From Stichopus chloronotus (lineage: Eukaryota; Echinodermata; Holothuroidea; Aspidochirotida; Stichopodidae), in contig CM037846.1 of NCBI GenBank assembly GCA_021234535.1, forward strand, positions 11,796,705-11,860,704: DNA of 64,000 bases. Direction: 5' to 3'. Below are positions 12,735-23,700 of the stretch, piece after piece. Every line of letters begins with the position of its first letter. Positions within the stretch are counted from its first letter, which is position 1. The position numbers and the translations under genes were made by a program. The notes beneath the pieces were generated by a model, which ran no database searches, was not told the DNA's origin, and saw only the letters and a list, made by a program, of their open reading frames with translations.

Positions 12735-13170
12735 AAAAACGTTTAATGTGAACAGGAAACAATCATTTAATTGTGTTCTATCTATTACCATTTTTGAGAT
12801 ATGGCTTTTCAAAAATTGACGAAAATGCAGAACAGATTATTTAGGGTGTGGCACAGTATCAATATTTCTTTTGTTAGGCCTCTACATTTTATCTCTTAAT
12901 TACTTAATTACTAGGTTTCACATTGGTAAGTGATATCAATATTTCTAAAGAAGGCAAAGTACGTGCTTTCAAAATAAAACCCTCTGGGCATGTAACGTTC
13001 TCAGTTGTTGTTGAAATAAAGGCTAAATAAACAAAGGATAACATAGGGAATATCAGGTGAGTCCCTCCCTAGACGTCACAAATTTGCATATTTGGCTTAT
13101 GTTTATTCATGATGCAATTGTGAAAGAGAAATTTGTTTGTAAAATGCAATGTTTGATGGATGGCATTACA
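12735..13170 (-). repeat. Dispersed repeat H, inverted copy 2
   Basis: It matches 8930-9312 in reverse (AGATATGGCTTTTC, TCTCTTAATTACTTAATTA, CATTGGTAAGTGATA, TTTATTCATGATGC). It lies next to repeat I. Confidence 0.65.
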
Positions 13171-13199
13171 TTTATGGTTGTTATTATAGGTTATGCAGG

Positions 13200-13500
13200 T
13201 CCCATGGTATATTCCATCAGATTCCATTCATTTTAAATGAGAATCAACGCGGAATTTCTGATGGAATTAGATCTCATTACAATGGGGCTCTATATTGGAA
13301 TTCTCTTCTGGAATAGGGATAATAAACCTTTAAAAGACTATATGGAATATCAGTTGAAGATTTGTGATGTTTTGCCACTGAAAGTCAAATATGTTATAGC
13401 CAACACAAAGAAACATTGTTTAGGTCCCATTTTTGCATTCATGAATATTCATATTCTTTCCCATTTGGGAATCTGGATCTTCATTTTGTAGGGCCAACAA
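13200..13500 (-). repeat. Dispersed repeat I, copy 1
   Basis: It shares GGCCAACAAAAATGTCG, TTGCATTCATGAATATTCAT and GGAATATCAGTTGA blocks, reverse-complemented, with 47290-47545 and 49530-49770. Confidence 0.65.
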
Positions 13501-14271
13501 AAATGTCGAAAGAATTTTCATATTCAAATATCTCGAAAATGAATGTACTGTTCTCTTTCAGATTGTGTAACAGATGATCTTTTCCCCCTACTTTCTTTTC
13601 TCTGAAACACTGACAAAGAACAAAAATAGATGACCAGGGGATTGCCAGTACAACTCATACTCCAGCTTTAATTTCTTAGAGAATAGTGCACAGAGAGGGA
13701 AGTTAACACCCTCGGCCGGATCACCTTTCCCTCACTCTTCTCATGCAGATCACAGGGTGTAAGGCCAAGGATCTGGACGGCCACGCTTGCAGTTCTGGAT
13801 TAACCATTATGGGCAGACAAAGAGTGTGCCTTAGGCCTGCACAATATTCGGGGCACAAAAAATAGGCATTTCCCCGTTGGGTCTATCGAAATTTTCTTTA
13901 TTTTAAAATATTTATTAAACATATAGAGAGAAAGATATTATTTTAACGGATTATCACTCAGGATTTCACTCTGAGAATTTCAAAAATTCTTTTTTCCTAT
14001 TAAACTAATACTTAACTAGCTGCACACATGCCGCCCCGCTTGGCCCGGCATGCTGAAATCTGCCCCGGCCTGGTTACACTGACTTAATTGACACCATCAC
14101 CATGACAAATGACTCTGTTACATTGTAATGTGCCACTGTCATATAGTTCCTCTTACAATTTTATGTTCAGTGCATACATCCAAGTTCCCACCAGACACGC
14201 CATCCATGGTCACATGATCCATGATGACCGAGTCGAGGTCTTGATCGTCTATCATGAGGGACAATGCATCT
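13501..14271. other. No recognisable feature
   Basis: AT-rich DNA with a short GC-rich stretch (CCGCCCCGCTTGGCCCGG, about 14030). No gene or repeat was recognised. Confidence 0.4.
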
Positions 14272-14389
14272 CCCAATATAGTTTAGTTACCAAATGGTAA
14301 AAAAGGACAACGTCCCCTTAAAAAAGAACTCCCAATATAGTTTAGTTACCAAATGGTAAAAAAGGACAACGTCCCCTTAAAAAAGAACA
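14272..14389 (+). repeat. Tandem duplication, 59-bp unit, two copies
   Basis: The copies at 14272-14330 and 14331-14389 are identical apart from the last position. The unit itself contains the palindrome TTACCAAATGGTAA region and GGACAACGTCC, so a small hairpin may have promoted the duplication. Confidence 0.95.
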
Positions 14390-14414
14390 AGAAAGTGCAG
14401 ACATCCCCGAAAGA

Positions 14415-15600
14415 AAAATCGAGCCAAAAGGCTTTGTGATTCCTTGCTACATGGTGATATTATAACAAACATGAATTATCCACATGACAAGTAGGCCTAT
14501 GAGATCAACTGCAGTTATTGTTCTTAGCACACCACATTAATAAGCCTTTAACCCAAAATGACCTTTATTTTGGTGACCTCAAATGACATTTGATGTCCAC
14601 CAAAAGCAATAGGGATCACCTACCCAGTATGGCCAACCCACACATCAAGTATGACATCAATCAACAATACCCTTCTGGAGTGAATGCATTAGCAAGATTT
14701 GACCTCGGGTGACCTCAAACGACCTTTGACCCCCACCACGGACAAAACGAGTCTTCTACTTAGTATATACAATCTACACATCAAGTATGACATCAGTCAC
14801 AGCTACCCTCTTGGAGATACTGTGTTTACAAAGTTTTCACACTCTGACCTTTGGTGATCTCAAATGACCTTTGACTTCCACCAAAATAAAAAGGAGTATT
14901 CTACTTACTATATCCAATCCACACACCAAGTATGACATCAGTCATAGTTACCGTTCTGGATTCATGATTTTCATGATTTTACCTCTGATGACCTCAAATG
15001 ACCTTTGACGTCGACCAAAAACTAAAGGAATCATCTACTCAATATGACCAACCCACACACCATGTATGACATCAGTCACAGTTACATTTCTGGAGATGTT
15101 GTGTTTACAAGGTTTTTATAGTTTGACCTCTGGTGACCTCAAATGACCCTTGACCTAAAAAAATCTACTTAATATGGCCAACCAACCCACCAAAAATGAC
15201 ATCAGTCACAGTTCTTGAGATATCGTGTTTACAAGGTTTTCACATTTTGACCTCAAATGACCTTTGACCTCCACCAAAAAATAGGGATCATCCACTCAAT
15301 ATGACAAACTCACACACCACGTATGATATCAGTCACAGTTACCGTTTTTGAGATATCGTGTTTACAATGTTTTCACATTTTGATCTCTGGTGACCTCAAA
15401 TGACCATTGACCTTAACCAAAAACAGTAGGGATTATCTACTTACTATGACCAATCCACACACCAAGTATAAGGTCAGTCATGGTTACACTTCTTGAGATA
15501 TCGTGTTTACAAGCAAGTGTCACATACACACACACATACATACACACACACAACATCACCATCGCAAAGATTCCTTTTGCTTACGCAAGGAATCAAAAAG
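14415..15600 (+). mobile_element. Tandem-repeat element with subterminal inverted repeat and 3' hairpin (Helentron-like, non-autonomous)
   Basis: The head GGCTTTGTGATTCCTTGC (about 14430) precedes about seven units of 130-150 bp, then a CA microsatellite (15520-15555), then a hairpin end (about 15570-15595) made of GATTCCTT...TGC, a 4-base loop, GCA...AGGAATC. The head repeats the hairpin arm in inverted orientation. A short head, variable tandem units, a microsatellite and a 3' hairpin are known for pearl/HINE-type Helentron derivatives; the assignment is inference. Units carry DR1-like TGACCTTTGACC motifs, with an exact AGGTCAAAGGTCA complement at 15258-15270. Confidence 0.6.
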
Positions 15601-15795
15601 TACAAAAATCAAACCCGGCCCAGCTTAAAGGACTTGTCCAGACAGTGCATTCTTAAACCCATTAACACTTCTCGCCATCACTATATCCTCACCTGAGGAA
15701 TTCTCAGGCAACCCATTCCACTCATTCACTACCCTCTGAGAAAAGAACTAGGGCCTAACGACGAATATTGACGCGGTTTAAGTTTCAAATTCTTA
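15600..15795 (-). mobile_element. LINE 3' end fragment (reverse transcriptase C-terminus)
   Basis: On the - strand the frame reads FFSQRVVNEWNGLPE, then SVNGFKNAL, with a stop at 15625-15627. The pattern 'F..R.vn.WN.LP ... vn.FK..L' is the usual C-terminal tail of non-LTR reverse transcriptase ORFs in animals. An upstream in-frame stop shows decay. It abuts the tandem-repeat element's hairpin end. Confidence 0.7.
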
Positions 15796-17656
15796 ATTAC
15801 TTCCTCAAATGGCTGAGGGACTGAGCTCGGAGATGGAATAACCGGGTCGTTCTCGGATAGCTACCTGCAAGGGATCTCTACATTATTTCAACTTCAAGAT
15901 TACCAACATTACTTGAGCACTGATGATAGAGCTGTTCCTGGGTGTTATCATATTACTACTACTTGTGTGGTCAACATTTGTGACCTTTACGTGGTCAGCT
16001 GAACATAGACAGGGAGTTCTCTGGTAACTCCCTGACGTAGCCTACTCGGCCTTATCCTCATCGGTTTTGAGTTCACTCAAGTAAGTCTCATTTCGAATCC
16101 TATCCCGATCATACCAAAAATGCTGGACCTGCCTGTTTGTCCTGTTGCAGGTTTGGAGTATTATCATATGATATAGTGCAACAATTAATCGGGCCGGTAG
16201 TATAGTGCTCAGTATAGTAAACAATGTGGGCGGATTGAGGAAGACAGTCCGAGGTTATAAACAAGGGTGGAGTATGTGTTATTGAACGAGATCTCGTTCC
16301 GTTTCTTTTTTATTTCTATGCAACATTCGCCAAATTTGTACAGATAATTGTGAAACTTCACCAAAGTGATATGGATGCTGCAATTAGTCCGTGCCCAGGA
16401 TTTACTCTAAGCTAACATAGCGTAGCCTAACCTACACTAGGCCACTACGAACAGCATCTGACTTGCGTTAACGTAAGAGCAAGGCCTAACGTTAGTTAGG
16501 ACCAATGCAGTACAGAACTTCAGAAGTTGATCCGAAAAATAAGTAAGGCCTTTTCTTTATTTCACTGACTACCGATATGAAGTAAATTAAGCATTTTAGT
16601 TGACTTTATCCTCAGGGCATATTTAGGATGAAGGTCTACAAATTATCACTGTAATACTGAATTGTAAGCCATATGGCCTGGGCCAAGTGCTAGGCCTAGT
16701 AATGCTAAATGCTATTGCTAGGCCTGAGCCTACTGGGATCCGTGCCGTTACGGCGTTAGTTCCCACCCCCAGTAGTTTCCACTCCTGATTCCCCCCCCCC
16801 CCACCTCAAATCATGGGGCAGAAAATAACGTTCATTGTTAAGATTTAATTCAGCCTACATGTTTATATATTTTCTGCAATTCCAGTGAACTTTCTGTCAG
16901 TATTTTAGGAATAAATGCCAAAAATTTGTGACACTGTCAGTATAAAGCCTCATATTTAGAAACTTTTGAAAAGGATAAGTTCCTCATTCAACAAAGAAGG
17001 GCTACTACTGGCTTATTCCAGAGGTTCATGATTTTCCCTATCTCAAAAGATTGTAGATTCTTGGACTTAAGACACTTGATCTCAGTTCTCAGAAGAGTGA
17101 GGGGTGACATGATTAAGTTTTCAAATTCCCCTCTGGGATAGTGGCAGTAATGTCCTGAGTAATTGCAGCTTTTTAAAGGTTTGCACTTTTCCTCAGGTTC
17201 TTTGTCATTGTAAAAGGCCGGTCATATCTTTATGTAGACAGACTAGATGCGATGTTAGGAAATAAAGCTTTTCCCACAGAGTTGTTAGTGAATGGAATAG
17301 TTGTGTTGTCAACTCCAGTTCTGTTCATTGTTTCAAGGTTAACATGGACAAGTTGTTCTCAGATTCTGGTAGTATTTAATTATTCCTTGGTGTCTTTGTG
17401 GTTTGGGTTTGCTTCATACTCTATTTTGGGCTTTTTTCTTTAGGACATGTTTTGCGGCATTTGGCCCTCCTTAAATTACGCTTTATCTTGTTATGAGATT
17501 TAATTATTCTGGACATGACTAAGTGTTGATTTGATGCCCCTCAAATAGGCCTAAAAGTTAATTTAAAGGCCACCTATGTTGAACTTTCTGAACATGTTTA
17601 CAGAGTGGAGGCAGAATTTAGTGTTTGGAAAATTTTCAGATTTCAAAACACCGTTT
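15796..17656. other. Intergenic flank downstream of the globin-like gene
   Basis: A perfect palindrome GAACGAGATCTCGTTC lies at 16284-16299, a hairpin with AACTCCCTG at about 16011-16035, and a C13 run at about 16791. On the - strand 16224-16042 reads a charged C-terminus-like stretch (HFWYDRDRIRNETYLSELK) before a stop, which could be an alternative last exon, but its acceptor is poor. Confidence 0.35.
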
Positions 17657-20632
17657 TTATTTGTAGTGTATGTATGTACTTCCCCTACTTTTTGATCGAC
17701 AGCGGGTGAGGCAGCAGAAAGCATGCAGGACCTGTGGGCTAAGAATAAATCTGATTGAGCCTCAGTCAATATTACTACATGTGGGCCATATTTGACATTA
17801 CTTGTGTTCATAAAGTCTTAAATTTGAACAAATCTTTATTGTTGCTGCTTTCTGTGCCTCATTATTTTCTGCCTGCCAGAATGAGGGGCAGACACCAACA
17901 TTTCTTAGGGGCAGAAAGTATCAGGTGCAAAACTAATGTAATCAGGGCTTATTTACGCCACGCAAATGCAGTATGATTATGAAGAGCCAACTAACTACCA
18001 AGTTACTAGGCCTATACTAATGTTATTCTAGCATTGAATTGCTTCTTACAGTATGAATCATTTAATGCAGTTGTTACTGTGTGCTAAAGTTAAGTGAACA
18101 ACTCACCTTCTCAAGAATGTTGGATGCAACTGTGCGAAGTATATCGCGCCTTAATGTTATCCACTGCACCTTCAGATTCCTAGGGTAAGATAGTCGTAGT
18201 CGCTGAAGCAGTGTTCCCACAAATCCAACAATGATTTCCCAGTAAATATTCTCAAAATTTCTCAGAATCCTGATATTCTTTCCTGAAATTAAGATGACCT
18301 AATTGATACAGTAATATACACAGAATGAGAAAAATTTACTACCTGAAACAATTTTTTAAATTGTTGCATTTTCCTGAAATTTACCGCTTTTTGGGAAATT
18401 TTCTCGCAAGTGGAAACACTTCACTGAAGTCTGATTTCCACTGCTCATCTGGATTTCCACTGCTCATCTGGATTCCCAGTCATATTCATGGTGAGTGAAA
18501 CCAGATTACAATGCATATCTGAATTCCTAATGTTAGTTGTAGTCAAGCCACTTCATCTAGGACTAGCGATCCAGTGACAAATGTTTTCCTAGTCGGACGG
18601 CCACTTTGAGTACAGAAGGACTAGGAGTCGAAATGGATTCCGAGTGACTGTCAAAGGCCTCACTTGGCTCAGTTTCTCCTTGAAATATTGACAACAAATT
18701 CAATAGATGCAAAGTAGCTCATATTACACAGCGAACACAGGGATCCATTGTTTTGATTGCACATGTGATGTGGAGGAATTTTAGAAAGGATGTGGGATTG
18801 ACTAGATGTAAGTGGTTGTGAGAATTGAAACTACCTGGGGTGATGAGTTTTTGTCTTTAAGTCACTTGAATCATATCACCTCAGAGGTTTCTGAGTTCCC
18901 GGCAGTGAAGTGCTCAGTCGATGTGCCTGTAACATGCGATACCATTGCCATTGTGCACCTTTCATGAAAAGTCAAACAAGAAGTCCTTGACACCCACTCT
19001 AGTAAGTCCTTACATCTTTGAATAGTATATATTCCAAACAGGAGCAACATGCTCAATATTGGGCCTGAAATATTGATCTACTGTATTACCGTGTTGTCTG
19101 CAGAGTATAAAATTGAAGTTATGATCTACAGTGATACCAACACTTCATTGGATAGGAAACACTTCTCACGATAATGAACACTTCAATTTATTTATCTGAT
19201 TCTGCTCAGAGGTTGAGATGCATGCACTCAGCTGTTCCTCCCAAACTAGGCATGCAGAAACTAGTCCTGGAACTAAGTTTTTGCACACAAGGTGTAGCTT
19301 CGTCGGTAAAATCGACACAGAATAAGTATGTAAACATCACTAGTCTACTCTTCTACCACTGATGGATGATTTTAAAGGTGCTGCGGAGTCATTTAACTTT
19401 GCTGGTTTGACCTGATATAGCAGTGGAAAGCCAGGTGTAATACTGTCTGCAGTAATGGTTATAAATGTTCTTTTGAGCAATCCAGGTTGGAGCTGAGACC
19501 AAGATTGAACCTTAAGTTGGTGGAATTTGAATGTCTTTTAATACTGAAATTAGATTTGATCTCCTCAAACACTCCCAAGCCCTACATTGTACCCACCTGC
19601 ACATCTAACTTCCTTAATCATTCCAAGGGATACACTACAAGTACTATTGAAATGCTGAATCCTCCATTGGATAAATTCATTCTTGATCCTCGTGGGAAGT
19701 GACCTTCCAGGATTCCAGGGCACATTTACCTCATGTTTATTCACCCAATTGTTGTCAGCTTTGTATCAGCTTTGGAAAAAAGGTTATTCCTCCAGTCATT
19801 ACTGGATTTATGAACACTGCAAATGCATTGATTGTTAGTCCCCACCCTATATAAACACTTCATGTCTCAAGGTCCAATTTTAACACCAGATCAAGAATAT
19901 TCTCTCATCCAGTGACAAAAGTAGAAACATGTCGAAAAGAAAAGAAAAGACATCGTTGGCCCTTTCTTCCACTCATACCCCAAGACCAATTCATGTCAGG
20001 GTAATTTAAAATCCATGATAATGACAGCCACATCCCAATCAGCCTCCTCAACAGTGTCAAACCACATGCTGCCAAAGTCCACCCCAGTACTATCATGAGA
20101 GAAGTGCACACCAGCAGTTACAAAAGACTTTGGTCTCCCAATCCCAGAATTTACAGTTAGTTCACAACAAACAGGAGTTTTAATTGATGTGTACAGTATG
20201 CAAAGTTCTCTGTGAAGTTTTATAACAGTCAGTGGTTTTATGTTCAAAGTTTATGATGCACCCACATGCAGGCTTATTGCAGTTGTTGCTCACATATTTC
20301 AGTGTGATGCTGTATATGATTCCCTTTATGAAGTTAGCTCCATAGTCAAAGTCACTCACCTTCATTTATGTGTGGATGTATCAGTTCAGGATTATTTGCT
20401 GCAACAGGAAGCATTGGTAAGTGACAATGAATAGTAGTAAATGGAACGGGGCCCAATATTTGACCACTGGGCCCCTTATCTGATACTGTACATCTTTGCA
20501 TGACACTGTCTGTTATCATACTGTAGCAACATTGTTGTGTCCAACCTAACCTCTTCCTAACCTACCTGTAAGGGTGCTCAGTAAGTCAGCAACATTTTCC
20601 AGGTAAGCTCTTGCTTGATGGCCTCTGACATT
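17657..20632 (-). CDS. Globin-like protein, C-terminal four exons (5' part not found)
   Basis: The exons, in coding order, are 20632-20566, 20398-20360, 18282-18107 and 17731-17657. Each has plausible splice sites (donors CAG/GTAGGT, AAG/GTGAGT, AAG/GTGAGT), and phases 1, 1 and 0 chain without conflict, giving about 119 residues to a TAA that overlaps an AATAAA. The globin reading rests on RGHQAR as a distal-His E helix, a Phe 40 residues later (as from E7 to G5 in alpha-globin), and a segment with QW, then LRR, then an Ile/Leu amphipathic run that aligns with the cytoglobin H helix (AWAKLRGLI). Weak points are that no His sits exactly 29 residues after E7 (it is two earlier, in HPH), E11 is Ala, and helices A-D with the CD1 Phe are missing. 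The tail after the H helix is short, basic and Cys-containing. Missing exons would lie right of 20632, antisense to IP6K, or the gene is decayed. That these are real exons I hold at about 0.65; that they are globin at about 0.5. Confidence 0.55.
18651..18860. mobile_element. MITE family D, copy 3, inside the globin-like gene intron
   Basis: The right end GGGGTGATGAGTTTTTGTC plus TTAA (18857-18860) is intact. The left end, TCAAAGGCCTCACTTGG, is diverged. The interior shares ATTACACAGCGAACACAGGG and GAATTGAAACTACCTGGGG with copy 1. Confidence 0.75.
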
Positions 20633-20754
20633 CTGCTACTTGGTATTAGCCTATCGTTTGTACTGCAGCCCCACATGCACATGTGTGTTTCTCGAAATGT
20701 TCTTGTCATCACTGTACTGTATGTTTGTGTGTAATTTGTTTTTGTTGGGCACAG

Positions 20755-20780
20755 AAGTGGAGTACTTGCCAGTCTGAAGA
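20755..20780 (+). other. IP6K: IP6K 5' UTR part of first coding exon
   Basis: A pyrimidine-rich tract ending in ACAG at 20754 is a good acceptor, so the exon holding the start codon probably begins at 20755 and at least one non-coding exon lies further upstream. I could not place that exon or the promoter. Confidence 0.5.
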
Positions 20781-23700
20781 ATGCCTGAAGAATATAAAAC
20801 TGGTAACCTGCATGACCAGGTAAGGACAGTCCAATATGTTGGATGTGTCAATGATGACCATCCAAAGTATCGTATGGTCAGTCCTGATCACTCTAGCACT
20901 GACCTCTTTATCTTGAGTAAGTTAACTCATCAGACTTTTTTTTCTATTTTTCACTCACGTCGTATGTTTGTGCTTTAATTTTACGGCTTTTCAGACACGG
21001 AGAAATGCCTCATGGGATGGCAAGGCAAGCCGAGAGCAATGAGCAAAGACGACGATGGGGAGTGGATCTGCCTGCATCCCTACGATCATCAAGTTGGAGG
21101 CCACAGTGGCCTCTGTCTGTTGGACAAGACCACCGTGTGTAAGCCGTTGGTCCAGGAGGAATATGGCATCTACGAGACAATGTCCCCAGCGCTGAGGCAG
21201 TTCGTCCCCAAGTTGAAAGGTGCCGTAATTTAATGTCGTTGACCCCTCGATTGAATGTTGTCGTTCAAAGATCTGCATTCCGCTGATGAAAGGCTATTCA
21301 ATTGATCCAGCTCAGTAACCGTCTCTGCCATTTCTCGTCATACGATTTTTGCCGAGTGCTGATTGTGGTGTGTTTTGTGATGTGCACATGAGTGGTGCCA
21401 AAACCAGGGACGGGGTATGGGTTTGAGGGTGCAGACCTGAAATGAAAAAGGTGGGGGGGGGGGGGGAAATAAGTATGTTTAACCCCCCAATATTTGCCAA
21501 GTCATCTAAGAGCAAATGAAAGAGGGTGCACCATTCATTGTGGTTCTGTTGACATCTCAATGCATCATCACTTCCTGTGCAGTACTGTACGTTCCATGCC
21601 AGCCACTCTGGTGGAATTCTGCTTTGATAGCCCTGTCGGCTTTCAACACCCCCGTCCATTTTCTCTCAGTGATTTTTTTTTTTTCACACCGAAATTTGGT
21701 TTTTGACTAATTGTGTGATTTGAAATGGTGTACTAATTAAAATTGGTACAGTAATGGTAAAGAAGACTCTTTGCTACATTTATCAGCAACAAGCAATTTG
21801 AAGTGTTTTTCACCGTCCTGTAGTATTATCAAAATTCCCTCGTGATGGATGTATATTAAAACCTTAAAGCTCTACAACATTTCAAGGTCAATCTACAATG
21901 AACCCAACCTAAAGTTTTCACTGTCAAATTGCAAGATTATTAAGTAAGCATCTCACTTTCAAAGGACAACAAAGACTTGCACTTAATATGCTTGTGTTAC
22001 ACGACATTTTGTGACCTTGGGGCAACCAGAAATTTTGTCTGTCTTATGCCAGAGCTGTCTTTCCTCAAGCAGCAATATCTTGAGTTTATGAAAAAGATAT
22101 TGGTGTGAGGTTCAAAGTTACTGAGTGAAAAAAAAATATTTCAAGACCCTTTATTGTCATTGGAATAATGCTCCTGTCTTTGGACACATTATAAACAACA
22201 TTATGAAATAAACAATGTTATGAAATGAACAACGTTATGAAATGAACAACATGATGAACAACAACAGAGGCAATGTTGCCATTTCTCTCAAAGACCAAGT
22301 TTATCCCATTGAGCTCTTTTAAAATGTGGTGCAGCCAGTGAAACTCTCCTGCCACCAAGACAAAGGAATCTTGCCATTTTATGTTTCCGGCAACAGTGGC
22401 CTCAGCTTTATCATGGATGTGCAGTTAAGAATGCTTGCTGATGAGACCTAAAGGTGTGTGTTTTCGAGTGAAGCCAAGGAATTTTGCCAATTCTGATCTC
22501 TGATGAAACTCCAGATAGTTTTTCTGTGCCTGCAGCTTACAATTAATTGTGACGTAATTTGCCTCTAGTTCTACATCAATTCTCAAACCTAGAACATGTG
22601 AAACTAAAATCGACTCACCATATTTTGGAGTAAGTTCAACACTTTAAGTTTGGCACATGGTCTTAATATTTTTATTTTATCTTAGACTTACTTGACGTAC
22701 ACATCACAAACAATCACTCTCACCAGTGGCTGACTGTGTGGCTTGAAGTGTCGCTCACTCAGTCAGACCTGGTTCTTCTAATTCTGATTCTGTCTGTGCC
22801 TTTTTCCCCGATCTTACAGGCTGGATCGACGTCAAGATCTGCAAGGACATGGAGGGTAATATGTATCTGTTCACCCTAGCCAAGAAAACAAAGAATGGTA
22901 TCCTGAACAGCGACATAACCTGTGAAGATTGCCAGAGGAGTGCCTCTCACGACTCCCAGGGTGCTATCGACGATGACACGTGCAGTCAAAAGAAAGTTGC
23001 AATGTGAGTTTCGATACAAGTTCGCACATAGTCGTTGTCTTATCCAGAGATGTTTTCAATAGTTATAATGGTGAAAAAGTTTGGACAGTTTTATCGAACA
23101 CTAGAAAAAGAAGTTAATGATCTTCAGGACCAGCTATATTTTCGTTTTTGCTCCGACTTTTTGATGGTGAAATCTGCATTTGGAACTGTCCTTTCCATGT
23201 GTCTGACCATAACAGAAAGGTCCAGATGATCACCAAACTTCAGTCCCAAATGAGGAATAATCATTTACCTCATTTTCCACTGTAAGCAACATCCACCTGG
23301 GCCACTAGAAGATCGAAAATGTGATGCATTTTGCAAATCAATAAACAACATTCAAGGCAATTCATAATCATGTCATGATGATGTAAAAGTGGCACAATGG
23401 TTTTGTTTGCTGTTGTTTCTGTGCGACTTCTGTTGGCCCTCTCCAAAATTTTGGGTTCGTTTCAAACCATTCTGGAGCAATACATGAAGACTCAAAGCAG
23501 ACTGAGGGTTGTTGACATGTTGTTTCATATTAATATATGTTCACATGAAAAATTTTCAGTCTTGTCTGGACTATTCTCTTTTAATGTTTTGCCCTTACCC
23601 TGGGAGAGACCATGCCGGCCGATTCTAAGTCCGATCATTTCACTCAATCATCATAACGGTATTCATGTGTAAAGGTTGAACTTTCATACCCTTAAGGAAG

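Noticed and set aside
20820..20825. Consensus donor CAG/GTAAGG inside the first IP6K coding exon
   Set aside because: Using it joins exon 2 in the wrong phase and gives a stop soon after. The donor at 20917 keeps the frame.
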